Shown: one piece after another, positions 1 to 8,877 of the stretch
How positions within the stretch are numbered: the stretch's first letter is position 1
How the letters are laid out: each line of letters opens with the position of its first letter
DNA from: Pseudactinotalea suaedae
Lineage (GTDB): Bacteria; Actinomycetota; Actinomycetes; Actinomycetales; Beutenbergiaceae
DNA length: 64,000 bases
Direction of reading: 5' to 3'
Assembly (NCBI RefSeq): GCF_009733815.1
Contig: NZ_WNXY01000001.1
Coordinates: 372,001-436,000 of the forward strand
Notes under the pieces: generated by a model
What the model was told of the DNA's origin: nothing
The model's database searches: none
What the model saw: the letters and a program-made list of their open reading frames with translations, nothing else
Translations under genes and position numbers: made by a program

Positions 1-975
1 CCATCCCTGCGCGACCAGCGGGGCGAACCCGCGCTGGACCCAGGTCAGCACCGTGTCGACGAGCGCGCCGTCGTCACCCCAGGCGGTGCCGCGCAGCACA
101 CCCAGGGTCTGCATGACGCGCGTCAGCAGCGCCCGCCCGTAGGAGCCGGTGTAGGCGACCGAGTGGTGCTGGATGAAGGAGCCGTCGGCGTAGTAGCCGT
201 CGGTGACGCCGTGCTGGAGGTTGTACGGGTCGACGGTCGCGAACACCGTGCGCTGGTCGGTCAGCGCCTTGGAGATCCGTTCGGCATCTCCCGTCAGGGC
301 GCCCTGGAGCACACGGTTGCCGGTGATGTCGGCGAGGTTGGCGCCGGTGTGGAACCGCGAGTCGAGGTCGACGTCGCCGTCCTCGCCGTTGAGCAGGAAC
401 GCGTCCATCGCGCTCACGCACCGCTGCACCAGCTCGGGGTCGACCGAGTCGCGCGTGAGCACGAGCGTGCGGGTCACCGTGGTGGGGATGCCGATCTCCC
501 ACTGGAACCAGTTGCCGTAGTATCCGGCGTCCACGTCGGCGTAGTGCTCCGACTGCAGCCGCTCGAGCGTGGCGATCGCACGGTTCGTGACCTCGGCGTC
601 GCCGAAGAGCGGCGAGGTCGGGGTGGCGGTCGCGAGCGCGATCTCGGAGACGTAGGTGAACGCGCGCGCGAGGGCGGCCTCGTCGCTGCCGAGGGTCAGG
701 CCCGCGAAGATCTCGTCACCGGTCGCGCGGTCGAGCAGGTCGAGCCGGCTGCGCGCGTTCGCGGTGATCACCTCGACCTTCGCCGCCACCGCGGGCGTCC
801 CGTTGATGTCCGGGGTTCCGGCCAGCAACGTCGTCGCGTTGGCCAGCAACGCCTCGGCGTCCTCGGGTCCCACCGGTGGTGCGGCAGCAGCAGGCAGCGT
901 GACCGCGCCTCCCACGACGGTGGCCAGCCCGACGGCGGGCATGGTGGCGAGCAAGGTTCGGCGCGTGACGCTCAC
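1..975 (-). CDS. Tat-exported polysaccharide lyase family 8 (hyaluronate/chondroitin lyase type), C-terminus beyond window
   Basis: Extracellular enzyme expected to cleave uronic-acid polysaccharides such as hyaluronan by beta-elimination. Only the first 325 codons are inside the window; the frame is open to position 1. The GTG start at 973-975 follows a GGGGAG ribosome site and gives SVTRRTLLATMPAVGLA, a twin-arginine signal. The alpha/alpha-toroid half carries PL8 hallmarks: NWFQWEIGIP, TGANLADITGN, and the catalytic stretch DGYYADGSFIQHHSVAYTGSYG (split here as DGYYADGSFIQHH and SVAYTGSYG), which keeps the His and Tyr known to act in streptococcal hyaluronate lyases. The Asn of the catalytic set would be the one in GANLAD or NWFQWE. 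Substrate (hyaluronan, chondroitin, xanthan) cannot be decided from this part. It points the same way as the next gene but 59 bases separate them. Confidence 0.88.
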   Translation of the reverse strand, partial: MSVTRRTLLATMPAVGLATVVGGAVTLPAAAAPPVGPEDAEALLANATTLLAGTPDINGTPAVAAKVEVITANARSRLDLLDRATGDEIFAGLTLGSDEAALARAFTYVSEIALATATPTSPLFGDAEVTNRAIATLERLQSEHYADVDAGYYGNWFQWEIGIPTTVTRTLVLTRDSVDPELVQRCVSAMDAFLLNGEDGDVDLDSRFHTGANLADITGNRVLQGALTGDAERISKALTDQRTVFATVDPYNLQHGVTDGYYADGSFIQHHSVAYTGSYGRALLTRVMQTLGVLRGTAWGDDGALVDTVLTWVQRGFAPLVAQGW

Positions 976-1034
976 GTGTTCTCTCTCCCCGAGGACGGCG
1001 GTCTCCAGCAGGTTAACGAGCGCCTGCGCCAGAG

Positions 1035-2354
1035 TCATCCAGCAGCTGTCAGCTTGGCGGCGCCATCCGGCGAATCCTCACGCTCCGCATCCAGCTCGGC
1101 GTTGACGATCCCGCCGAGCAGCACCGCGATGCTGGCCAGCCAGAGCCACAGCACCCCGGCGAGGACGAGGCTGAGCATCTGCGCGGCGGCCTGCACCACG
1201 ACGGCGTTGGCGGCGTCGGCCGAGAGGGGGTTCGGGGCGAACGCGCGCACGTAGACCGCGAAGCCCGCGGAGACCGCCAGCAGCCCGGCGGACCCGACCA
1301 CCGCGCCCGGCAGGCAGGTGAGCCAGTGGTGGTTCGCGTTCGGCGCGTAGCGGTACAGGAACGTCAGGAACAGCATCCCCAGGCCCAGCGCGACCGGCCA
1401 GCGCAGCACCTCCCAGGACACCCGGAACACCTCACCCAGCCCGAGCGCCTCGGCCAGCACGTCGCCACCGCCGAGCAACGGCCCGACGACCACGAGAAGC
1501 GCGATCGTGAGCAGCGTGACCAGGGCAGCGACCGTGAACACCAGGCCGAGCAGGAACTGGGCCACCACGTTGCGCCTGGCCGTGACCCGGTAGGCGTCGT
1601 CGAGGGCGCGCACGGCCGCGCGGAACACCCGGCTCGCGAGGTAGAGCGTGATCAGCAACGCCCCGATCGCCACCGAGGCCCGGCCCTCGTCGAGCAGCCC
1701 GTCGACCAGCGGCGCGAGGATGTCGCCGGCGACCTGCTCGGCGAAGATCGTCGTCAGCCCGTCGACGATCGAGGTGCGGATCTCCTCGACCTGCTCGTCC
1801 CCGAGCAACCTGCGCAGGAACCCCAGGCTCGAGCCGAGCGCCGTCGAGATGGGGACCAGCGAGATCAATGCGTAGTAGCTCATCTCGGCTGCCAGCCCGG
1901 TGACGCGCACGTCGGAGGCGCGCGCCACCGACCGCGCCACGACCGCGACGACGTTCCAGCGACCCACCCGCCACGGCACCGCATCGGCCCCGGCGATCAC
2001 CCGCTCCCGCATCGAGGCCAGCCGGCTGAGGGCCTCGCTGGAACCCACCCTGGCGGCGAGTCGTCCCAGGATCCAGCCCGTCAGCAGGATCGCCGCAGCT
2101 CCCAGCACGAGCGTGACGCCAGCCGCGATCGCCGCCCGCGCCACGCCCGGCGTGGTGTCGGCGAGCGCCACCACGGCCGCGGTGGCGGCCAGCGCCATGA
2201 GCGCCGTCGACGCCGGTGGCGGCATCCGCCTCCGCACCCACGGCACCCGCCGCGCCGCCACGGCCCCGGCGAGGGCGACGAGAACGGCCGTGACCAGCAT
2301 GACGGCCAAGGCTAGTCGCGCCGGGGTCACGGCCACGGTGGGCGGGGGACCCAT
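1035..2354 (-). CDS. YihY/BrkB (UPF0761) family integral membrane protein
   Basis: About 439 residues. Two or three N-terminal membrane segments precede a YihY domain, recognised by EMSYYALISLVPISTALG, the RVFRAAVRALDDAYRV segment and a run of hydrophobic helices ending in a short charged tail. Family members were once called ribonuclease BN; that activity is not accepted now, and the real function is unknown, perhaps transport or envelope maintenance. The start is uncertain. ATG at 2352-2354 has no good ribosome site and overlaps the -35 element of the SigK-like promoter that drives the opposite gene. A GTG about 18 bases inside is an alternative. It is divergent from the molybdopterin oxidoreductase gene. 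Confidence 0.8.
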   Translation of the reverse strand: MGPPPTVAVTPARLALAVMLVTAVLVALAGAVAARRVPWVRRRMPPPASTALMALAATAAVVALADTTPGVARAAIAAGVTLVLGAAAILLTGWILGRLAARVGSSEALSRLASMRERVIAGADAVPWRVGRWNVVAVVARSVARASDVRVTGLAAEMSYYALISLVPISTALGSSLGFLRRLLGDEQVEEIRTSIVDGLTTIFAEQVAGDILAPLVDGLLDEGRASVAIGALLITLYLASRVFRAAVRALDDAYRVTARRNVVAQFLLGLVFTVAALVTLLTIALLVVVGPLLGGGDVLAEALGLGEVFRVSWEVLRWPVALGLGMLFLTFLYRYAPNANHHWLTCLPGAVVGSAGLLAVSAGFAVYVRAFAPNPLSADAANAVVVQAAAQMLSLVLAGVLWLWLASIAVLLGGIVNAELDAEREDSPDGAAKLTAAG

Positions 2355-2377
2355 CCGCTGAGGCGTCGGCTGCGAAC
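2351..2377 (+). promoter_or_regulatory. SigK-like ECF promoter of the molybdopterin oxidoreductase gene
   Basis: CCATCC (2351-2356), 15 bases, GCGAAC (2372-2377). The same layout recurs before the fasciclin gene in the same module, and the -35 equals the CCATCC that I recall as the mycobacterial SigK -35. Seven bases separate the -10 from the GTG at 2385, so the transcript would be leaderless. Confidence 0.6.
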
Positions 2378-2384
2378 CACCGAT

Positions 2385-3983
2385 GTGACAGCAGACCCAG
2401 CACACACGCCCGTGCCCCGATGGCTGAGCGCCGGCTTCGGGGTGGTGAGCGCAGCGGCAGGGATCGGCGTGGCGCACGTCGTGGCAGCGCTGACCGTGCC
2501 GGCGGCGTCGCCGCTGCTGGCGGTCGGGTCGATCGCGATCGACGCCGCTCCGACGCCGGTCAAGGAGTGGGCGGTGCGGACCTTCGGCACCGCGGACAAG
2601 CCGCTGCTGCTGGGTGGCATCGCCGTGGTGCTGGTGCTGGCCACGGCGGCGATCGGGCTCGGCGCTGCCCGGCACCGATGGGTCGGCCTGGTGGGGATGG
2701 TTGCGCTCGCCGGCGTCTCGGGGGCGGCAGCCCTGGTCCGCATCCCGGGGCCGCTGGCGGTGCTGCCCGCACTCGTGGCGGCGCTGGTCGCCGCGGGTCT
2801 GCTGCTCGTGCTGGCGCGCGTCGGGAGCGGGTCGGGGCGCTCACCGGCGTCGGCGCCGGAACCGCCACCGCCATCACCTCTGGACGGCCCGCACGTGCGA
2901 TCCGGGCGGTTCCGCCCGGGTCGTCGCGGCGTGCTGCTGGGCGGACCGGCGCTGATCGCCGCCGCCGGTGTCGGAGGAGGCACGCTGCTGTCCTCGCTGC
3001 GCACGAGCGACGCGGCGGTGGGGCGCGACCAGGAGCTGCCCGAGCCGGTGAGCGCCGCCGCACCGTTGCCGGACGGCGTCCAGATCGACCTCGACGGCGT
3101 CACGCCGTTCGTCACACCGCTCTCGGACTTCTACCGGGTCGACATCGCGTTGAGCACCCCACGCATCGACGCGGCGACCTGGTCGTTGCCGATCGACGGG
3201 CTCGTCGAGAGCCCGGTCACGCTCAGCTACGCCGATCTGCTCGAGATGCCGATGGTCGAGCGGTGGATCACCCTCAGCTGCGTCTCCAACCCGGTCGGCG
3301 GGCCCTACGTCAGCACGGGTCGTTGGCTGGGTGTCCCGCTGGCCGACCTGCTGGACATGGTGGGCGTGGACGCGGAGGCGGAGCAGCTGTTCGCGCGGGG
3401 AGCCGACGGGTTCAGCTGCAGCATCCCGCTCGACGTCGTGCGCGACGGCAGGGACGCCATGCTCGCCATCGGCGTCAACGGCGAGCAGCTCCCGCTCGAG
3501 CGCGGCTTCCCCGCGCGGCTGATCGTGCCGGGCCTGTTCGGGTTCGTCTCCGCCGCCAAGTGGCTGACCGGCCTCACGCTCTCCACCTACGACGCCGACG
3601 TCGCCTACTGGACCGAGCGCGGGTGGGCGACGGACGCCCCCGCGCTCACCCAGACGCGCATCGACGTGCCACGCGGGCTCGAGACCGTGGCCGCCGGTGA
3701 GGTCACGATCGCGGGGATGGCCTGGGCACAGCACCGCGGCATCTCCCGTGTCGAGGTGAGCATCGACCAGGGGCAGTGGCAGGAGGCCGAGCTCGCCGCC
3801 GACGCCGGTGACGACCTCTGGCGCGCGTGGAGCCATGTCTGGGAGAGCACCGGGGCCGGCCGCCACGACGTCCAGGTGCGCAGCACCGACCGCACGGGCG
3901 AGGTGCAGCCGGAGGAGCGCACGGACCCCTTCCCCGACGGTGCTCGTGGATGGCACTCGATCGCGTTCGTCGTGGAGGAGTGA
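2385..3983 (+). CDS. Membrane-fused molybdopterin-dependent oxidoreductase (sulfite oxidase family)
   Basis: 532 residues. Four or five membrane helices fill roughly residues 14-147. A proline-rich linker and a Tat-like RPGRRGVLLGGPALIAAAG stretch (about 178-194) follow, then an oxidoreductase molybdopterin-binding domain (about 240-400) and a Mo-co dimerisation/Ig-like domain to the end. Cys299 in TLSCVSNPVGG is the expected molybdenum ligand. The catalytic part should face outside the cell; the substrate is unknown, with sulfoxides or oxidised thioethers of envelope proteins as possibilities for such families. The GTG start is placed by the SigK-like -10 box seven bases upstream. It is followed by the fasciclin, sigK and rskA genes, so it probably belongs to the SigK regulon. 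Confidence 0.88.
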   Translation: MTADPAHTPVPRWLSAGFGVVSAAAGIGVAHVVAALTVPAASPLLAVGSIAIDAAPTPVKEWAVRTFGTADKPLLLGGIAVVLVLATAAIGLGAARHRWVGLVGMVALAGVSGAAALVRIPGPLAVLPALVAALVAAGLLLVLARVGSGSGRSPASAPEPPPPSPLDGPHVRSGRFRPGRRGVLLGGPALIAAAGVGGGTLLSSLRTSDAAVGRDQELPEPVSAAAPLPDGVQIDLDGVTPFVTPLSDFYRVDIALSTPRIDAATWSLPIDGLVESPVTLSYADLLEMPMVERWITLSCVSNPVGGPYVSTGRWLGVPLADLLDMVGVDAEAEQLFARGADGFSCSIPLDVVRDGRDAMLAIGVNGEQLPLERGFPARLIVPGLFGFVSAAKWLTGLTLSTYDADVAYWTERGWATDAPALTQTRIDVPRGLETVAAGEVTIAGMAWAQHRGISRVEVSIDQGQWQEAELAADAGDDLWRAWSHVWESTGAGRHDVQVRSTDRTGEVQPEERTDPFPDGARGWHSIAFVVEE

Positions 3984-3984
3984 C

Positions 3985-4011
3985 CAATCCGCTCGCGCCC
4001 GCGCTCCGAAC
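3985..4011 (+). promoter_or_regulatory. SigK-like ECF promoter of the fasciclin gene
   Basis: CAATCC (3985-3990), 15 bases, CCGAAC (4006-4011). It matches the promoter at 2351-2377 in spacing and in flanking bases (ATCCGCT after the -35, GCT before the -10). It starts one base after the oxidoreductase stop codon, giving the fasciclin-sigK-rskA unit its own autoregulated start. Confidence 0.6.
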
Positions 4012-4061
4012 ACCACCTGTACAGACCAACCCGGTCGCGTGACACCCATGAGGAGAACATC

Positions 4062-4721
4062 GTGAAGATCCGATCCATCGCCCCAGCACTCCTGCTGGCA
4101 TCCGCGCTCGCCCTCACTGCCTGCAGCGGTGGCGGAGCCGAGGAGGGCACCGGTGCTCCCGAGGGCACCGACGAGGCCACCACCGAGTCCGACACCGGCA
4201 TGGGCGAGGAGGAGATGACCGACGACGCAGCCGCGATGTCCGAGCCGTTCGGGCCCGCCTGCGCGGACGTCCCCGCGGACGGCGCGGGCAGCTTCGACGG
4301 CATGTCGCAGGACCCGGTGGCCACGGCCGCGAGCAACAACCCGGAGCTGTCGACGCTCGTCGAGCTCGTGGGCCTCGCCGGACTCGGCGACACCCTGAAC
4401 AACACGGACGACATCACGGTCTTCGCACCGGCGAACGCGGCGTTCGCGGCCCTGCCGGCCGAGACGGTCGAGGCGGTGCAGGCCGACCCCGAGGGGCTGC
4501 TGACCACCGTGCTGACCTACCACGTCGTCCCCGGCCGCATCGCTCCGGAGGACCTGGCCGGCACCGTCACCACGCTGCAGGGCGCCGAGCTCACCATCGA
4601 GGGTTCCGGTGAGGACTTCATGGTGGGTGCCGACGGCGCCGCGGTCGTGTGCGGCAACGTCCAGACCGCCAACGCCACGGTGTACATCCTCGACGGCGTG
4701 CTGATGCCGCCGAGCGAGTGA
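4062..4721 (+). CDS. Fasciclin-domain lipoprotein (MPT70/MPT83-like)
   Basis: 219 residues with a lipoprotein signal ending in LALTAC (Cys21), an acidic Thr/Glu-rich linker to about residue 75 and one FAS1 domain to the end. FAS1 marks are TLVELVGLAGLGDTLNN, ITVFAPANAAFAAL, LTYHVVPGRI and a C-terminal VYILDGVLMPP. FAS1 proteins mediate adhesion or protein contact on the cell surface. The GTG start follows GAGGAG by six bases. It lies between a SigK-like promoter and sigK, the same association as mpt70/mpt83 with sigK in mycobacteria, so it is probably a main target of the sigma factor next door. Confidence 0.92.
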   Translation: MKIRSIAPALLLASALALTACSGGGAEEGTGAPEGTDEATTESDTGMGEEEMTDDAAAMSEPFGPACADVPADGAGSFDGMSQDPVATAASNNPELSTLVELVGLAGLGDTLNNTDDITVFAPANAAFAALPAETVEAVQADPEGLLTTVLTYHVVPGRIAPEDLAGTVTTLQGAELTIEGSGEDFMVGADGAAVVCGNVQTANATVYILDGVLMPPSE

Positions 4722-4760
4722 TCGACGCCTAACCTGAGCGCACCTGACCGAAGGGACCAG

Positions 4761-5381
4761 ATGGCGCCCCGATCGACGTCGGCGCCGGGGGAGCGAGAGC
4801 CCCTCGGCGCCGACGCGGCACCCGACCACGACCCCACGGCGCGGCTGATCTTCCTGATGCGCCGCAGCGCGCGCGGGGACGAGCAGGCGTTCGCGGAGCT
4901 GTACGACCTGACCTCCTCGCGTCTGTACGGACTGGTGATCAGGGTCGTGCGCGACCCCGCGCAGGCTGCCGAGGTCACGCAGGACTGCTACCTGCAGATC
5001 TGGCAGAACGCGGCCCGGTTCGACCCGGACCGGGGGAGCGTGCTGGGGTGGATGCTCACCCTGGCGCACCGCCGCGCGGTCGACCGGGTGCGCTCCGCCC
5101 AGTCGACCGTGGAGCGCGACCGCCGCTACGCCGTCCAGGAGCTCCAGGAGGTCCCCGACGTCAGCGAGGCTGTCGTCGACCGGCTGGAGGCCGAACGGGT
5201 CCGCAAGGCGCTCGGCGGACTGACGACGATGCAGAGGGAGGCGATCGAGCTGGCCTACTACGGCGGCTACACGCACACCGAGGTCGCCGGCCTGCTGGAC
5301 ATCCCGCTCGGCACGGCCAAGACCCGGGTGCGGGACGGACTGATCCGGTTGCGGGACTTCTTCGAGGGTGATCGACGATGA
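4761..5381 (+). CDS. sigK: ECF sigma factor SigK
   Basis: 206 residues. Region 2 runs from about LYDLTSSRLYGLVIRVVRD to WMLTLAHRRAVDRVRS, including QDCYLQIWQNAARFDPDRGS. Region 4 holds the helix-turn-helix YTHTEVAGLLDIPLGTAKTR near the C-terminus. The ATG has an AAGGGACC ribosome site and lies 39 bases after the fasciclin stop; the stop overlaps the rskA start in ATGA, so sigma and anti-sigma are translationally coupled. The name SigK rests on the anti-sigma-K partner, the fasciclin neighbour and the CCATCC-type promoters nearby. Confidence 0.92.
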   Translation: MAPRSTSAPGEREPLGADAAPDHDPTARLIFLMRRSARGDEQAFAELYDLTSSRLYGLVIRVVRDPAQAAEVTQDCYLQIWQNAARFDPDRGSVLGWMLTLAHRRAVDRVRSAQSTVERDRRYAVQELQEVPDVSEAVVDRLEAERVRKALGGLTTMQREAIELAYYGGYTHTEVAGLLDIPLGTAKTRVRDGLIRLRDFFEGDRR

Positions 5382-6202
5382 GGATGGACGACGAGTCCGT
5401 GCACGCGCTGACGGGCGCCTATGTCCTCGACGCGCTGACCGTGGACGAGCAGGTCGCGTTCGAGCGGCACCTCGCCGCCTGCGAGGACTGCCGTGCGGAG
5501 GTCCGCTCGCTGCGCGACGCCGTGGTGCGGCTCCCCGAGGTCAGCGCGATGACACCGCCCCCCGAGCTGCGCGCCTCGGTGCTCGCCGCGATCTCCACGG
5601 TGCGCCCGCTGCCGCCGCTGCCCGAGCAGACCGAGCGCGAGGAAGAACCCCTCAGCTCATCGGTGACACCGCCCGACGCCGCCCCCGTGAGCCTCGACCG
5701 ACGACGGCGCGCGAGGTCGGCGAGGCGCGCTGACCGGTGGCAGCTGGTGGCAGCCGCGGCCTGTGTCGTCGCGCTGGCCGGGGTCCTGTGGGGCGCGTTG
5801 CGGATGCCGGACGCCGAGCTCGGCCGTGAGGTCGCCGTCGTCGAGGACGAGGGCCGGACGCAGATGACGGCGCTGCTGGAGGCACCCGATCTGCGGGTCT
5901 ACGCGGCCGAGGGTGCCGAGGGCATGCGCGGCACGGTGCTGATGTCGGACGAGGTGGGCTCCGCCGTCGTGCTCCTCCAGGACCTTCCGGACCTGGGTGA
6001 CGACGAGGTGTTCCAGGCGTGGTCGATCGCGGGCGCGGCGCCTGCCGACGCCGGCGTGTTCAGGAGCGGCGACGGCTCGGCCACCGTGGTTCTCGACGGC
6101 GACGTGCTGGCGGCCGAGGTCGTCGCGCTCACGATCGAGCCGACGGGCGGGTCGCCCGCACCCACCGGCGACATCCTGATCCAGGTACCGGTCGCGGGCT
6201 AG
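5378..6202 (+). CDS. rskA: Anti-sigma-K factor RskA
   Basis: 274 residues. The N-terminal cytoplasmic part holds the zinc anti-sigma motif His31-X3-Cys35-X2-Cys38 (ERHLAACEDC). One membrane helix lies at about 121-140, and the outer part is an RskA-type domain with MTALLEAPDLRVYAAEG and FQAWSIAGAAPADAGVF. It should hold SigK inactive at the membrane and release it after regulated proteolysis. A site-2 protease candidate lies at 26140-27237, but nothing in the sequence ties it to RskA. It is the last gene of the fasciclin-sigK-rskA unit, convergent with the next gene 25 bases on. Confidence 0.92.
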   Translation: MRMDDESVHALTGAYVLDALTVDEQVAFERHLAACEDCRAEVRSLRDAVVRLPEVSAMTPPPELRASVLAAISTVRPLPPLPEQTEREEEPLSSSVTPPDAAPVSLDRRRRARSARRADRWQLVAAAACVVALAGVLWGALRMPDAELGREVAVVEDEGRTQMTALLEAPDLRVYAAEGAEGMRGTVLMSDEVGSAVVLLQDLPDLGDDEVFQAWSIAGAAPADAGVFRSGDGSATVVLDGDVLAAEVVALTIEPTGGSPAPTGDILIQVPVAG

Positions 6203-6227
6203 TACGGCGGGTGACGGCCGGCGACGG

Positions 6228-7538
6228 TCAGTCGAAGTCCATGTCGAAGTCGTCGAGGATGCCGCCGAGCATCATGCCGCCCAGCACACCGCCGAGCACG
6301 CCACCGAGGCCGCCGCCCGGTGCGCGGACGGGACCGCCCCAGTCACCGACGCCCGCCTGCCAGGGGTCCTGGTGGGAGGCAGCCACGTCACGCTCGGCCG
6401 CAGCGGCGGCCTCGGCGGCCAGGTCGGCGGCCTGCCGCACCTGCGCCAGAGCGGTGTGCGAGTCCGTCACCTCGGTGACGCCGTCGAGCAACCGCTGGGC
6501 CTGGGCGAGCCGGGTCCGCGCGTCTGGCCCGACGATGCCCGGGTGGTCGGCGACCAGCGCGCGCGCCAGGGCGACCTGGCGGTCGGCGTCGGCGAGGGCG
6601 GCCACCAGATGCGCGCGGAGGCGCTCCTGATCGGGTCGGCTGCGGCGCTCGTGCACCAACGCCTCGAGGGCGCCGTTCGCGGCGCGCAACCTGCTCAGCG
6701 TGGTGAACGGGTCGGCAGCCGCGCGTGCCGCGGACGCCTCACCGATGGCGCGTTCCAGGGCGGTGACCGCCTCGGTGATCTCCTCGTCCGGGGTGGCGGC
6801 CAGCAGCTGCCGCGCCTCGGTGACATCGGCGCGGGAGTCGGCCAGCACGGCGGCGAGCGTCGACTGGGCGTGCACGGTCTCGACCTCGAAGTCGGTCACC
6901 GCGTCGAGCAGGTCGACCGCACGGCGCACGCTGTCGGAGGCCACCTGGATCGCCTTGGTGGCCTCCTCGCCGCGCCCGCCCTCGTGGCGGCGCTCGGCCA
7001 GCGCGAGGCTCCGCTCGGCGAACCCGAGCAACGCCTCCGCCTGCTCGGGGTTCTCGGCGACGGCGAGCACCGCCTCCTGGCTGTAGCTGCCGGTCAGGTT
7101 CTCGGTGACCGTCCGTGCCTCGGCGATGCGGCCGCGGACGTCGGCGACCTCCGCGCGCAACCGGGCGATGGTCGCCGGCGCCTCGTGCAGAGCGGCGCGG
7201 CGGGCCGCGAACGCGCCGACGGGCTGGCGGAGCAGCCGCTCCACCTCGGCGGTGGCGGCAAGCACGGCCGCTTCGAGCTGCTGCCGCTGCTGCGGGGTCT
7301 CCTGCACGTCGTCCAGGAGCAGGGCGTGCAGCCGGAAGGCCTCCTGCAGCTGCCGCTGGGCCGCGCTCAGCGCGGACCCGAGCTCACGGGTCGAGGCGTC
7401 GCCGAACTCCGCGGTGGCGTACCCGAGCTCGTCGGTGGCGCGGCGCACGGTCTCGTCGGCGCGGACCAGCGCCGCACCCACCTCGGGTGAGACCTCGGCG
7501 GGCTGCTCCTGCCGGCGTCCGAAGATGCCACCGAACAT
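6228..7538 (-). CDS. Coiled-coil protein resembling the C-terminal half of actinobacterial TPM-domain proteins
   Basis: 436 residues, almost all alpha-helical and rich in Ala, Glu, Arg and Leu, with long heptad-like stretches. It ends in a Gly-rich segment (GGGLGGVLGGVLGGMMLGG) and an acidic tail. Actinobacteria often have a larger protein in which a TPM (YgcG-type) domain and a membrane helix come before such a coiled coil; both are missing here and no signal peptide is visible, so it is probably cytoplasmic. The start MFGGIFGRRQ has GAGGAG six bases upstream. Function unknown. Confidence 0.75.
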   Translation of the reverse strand: MFGGIFGRRQEQPAEVSPEVGAALVRADETVRRATDELGYATAEFGDASTRELGSALSAAQRQLQEAFRLHALLLDDVQETPQQRQQLEAAVLAATAEVERLLRQPVGAFAARRAALHEAPATIARLRAEVADVRGRIAEARTVTENLTGSYSQEAVLAVAENPEQAEALLGFAERSLALAERRHEGGRGEEATKAIQVASDSVRRAVDLLDAVTDFEVETVHAQSTLAAVLADSRADVTEARQLLAATPDEEITEAVTALERAIGEASAARAAADPFTTLSRLRAANGALEALVHERRSRPDQERLRAHLVAALADADRQVALARALVADHPGIVGPDARTRLAQAQRLLDGVTEVTDSHTALAQVRQAADLAAEAAAAAERDVAASHQDPWQAGVGDWGGPVRAPGGGLGGVLGGVLGGMMLGGILDDFDMDFD

Positions 7539-7625
7539 CGTGCGCTCCTCACCATCGGGTCAGGGAACTCAGTATGCGTGGTGATGACGACGTCCCGCCG
7601 CGCGTGGTCGCCCGTCCGAGCGCAT

Positions 7626-8771
7626 TCACCATCCTGGATAGCGCTCTGTCCACCGGGTGATCGGACCGTGGTCGCCGTGCAGCCTGGCGCCGGCGGTGAG
7701 CTCGTAGATCAGGTCGTCGGCCAGGCTGAGGATCGTGCCTCGGCCCTCGACCTCGAACGCCAGCTCGGGGGGCAGCGCCGTCTCACCGTGCAGCGCGCCG
7801 AGGATGTTGCCGCAGATCGCGCCGGTGGAGTCGCTGTCACCGGAGTGGGTCACCGCGAGCGCCAACGCATCGAGCATCTCGTCCGGTCCCGGGTGGGCGA
7901 GCGCGGCGTAGATCGCCATCGCCAGCGCCTCCTCGGCGACCCAGCCGCCGCCGAGCGAGGTGATCGCGGCTGCGCTCGGCGCCTCCTGGGCAGCCTCGGC
8001 GGCGCGCTCGATGGCCAGGACGCACTCCTCGTGGTGGTCCTGCTCGCGGAGCAGCCGCACCGTTGTGTCGACGGCGTCCGGGAGCTCCTGACCGCGCACG
8101 ATGGCCCCGACGAGGACGGCCAGGGCGCCGGAGGCGAGCTGTCCCGTGGGATGGCCGTGCGTGTATCCGGCAGCCTCGGCGGCCGTCTCGAGCTGCCACG
8201 GCAGCGAGTCCCAGACCCACGGCGGCATCAGCCCGAAAGGCGCGCTCCGCATGACACCACCGCAGCCCTTGGAGTCGTTGCGCGCCGGCTCGCCGAACCG
8301 CTCGAGCTTGCGCCGCCCGCCGCGCGGACCCTCCAGCGCGGACAGGCACGTGTTGCCCGGCGCTCGGCGCGAGTAGAGCCAGCGCTCGGTGACGAGCCAC
8401 CCGTCCCGTTCGCCGTCCGGGCCGCTCTGGAGCTGGGTGTCGAGCCAGCGGTCGTAGGCGTGGTGGAGGACGGCGACGGTGAACCCGAGGCCCCTGTCCC
8501 GGCGGACCGCCCCACGGATGATGCCCTCGACCGTGAACAGGGTCATCTGCGTGTCGTCGGTGATCCGGCCGTAGGTGTGCGTGCCGTCGACATCCTCGGG
8601 CACGTACTGCCGGACACCCGCCGGCCCGCACGCGGCCTGGATCCGCTCGAGGTCCCAGAACTCGACAGGTCCGCCGAGCGCGTCGCCGATCGCACCGCCG
8701 AGCAAGCACCCGCGCACCCGCGACCGGTACGCCTCGACCTGATCACGCTCAGGCGCGCTGGCTGTCGTCAC
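7626..8771 (-). CDS. ADP-ribosylglycohydrolase family protein
   Basis: About 381 residues; removes ADP-ribose from proteins or other acceptors, or acts on related N-glycosides. Family motifs in order are GAIGDALGGPVEF, ITDDTQMTLFTVEGI, SKGCGGVMRSAPFGLM, YTHGHPTGQLASGAL and the metal-binding THSGDSDSTGAICGNILGA near the C-terminus. The Asp-rich pairs (TDDT, DSDS) that bind two Mg ions are intact, so it should be active. GTG at 8769-8771 was chosen because a GGGGGG ribosome site lies eight bases upstream; upstream of it the frame codes unlikely protein. No ADP-ribosyltransferase is nearby to name the substrate. The upstream gap holds an 11-bp inverted repeat that could control it. Confidence 0.88.
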   Translation of the reverse strand: MTTASAPERDQVEAYRSRVRGCLLGGAIGDALGGPVEFWDLERIQAACGPAGVRQYVPEDVDGTHTYGRITDDTQMTLFTVEGIIRGAVRRDRGLGFTVAVLHHAYDRWLDTQLQSGPDGERDGWLVTERWLYSRRAPGNTCLSALEGPRGGRRKLERFGEPARNDSKGCGGVMRSAPFGLMPPWVWDSLPWQLETAAEAAGYTHGHPTGQLASGALAVLVGAIVRGQELPDAVDTTVRLLREQDHHEECVLAIERAAEAAQEAPSAAAITSLGGGWVAEEALAMAIYAALAHPGPDEMLDALALAVTHSGDSDSTGAICGNILGALHGETALPPELAFEVEGRGTILSLADDLIYELTAGARLHGDHGPITRWTERYPGW

Positions 8772-8835
8772 GATCGTCCCCCCGTCGCTGAGCGCCACCG
8801 ACAGATGGAGATCGACGGCGGCCGCACACACCTGA

Positions 8836-8862
8836 GTCGCGACACCCTGCCGGTGTCGCGAC
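8836..8862. repeat. Perfect 11-bp inverted repeat, 5-base spacer
   Basis: GTCGCGACACC and its exact complement flank CTGCC. Each arm also contains the self-complementary GTCGCGAC. It sits 65 bases upstream of the ADP-ribosylglycohydrolase start, so it may be an operator for that gene or a terminator for a transcript not recognised here. No T-tract follows on either strand. Confidence 0.65.
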
Positions 8863-8877
8863 CCACGATATGCGGTG

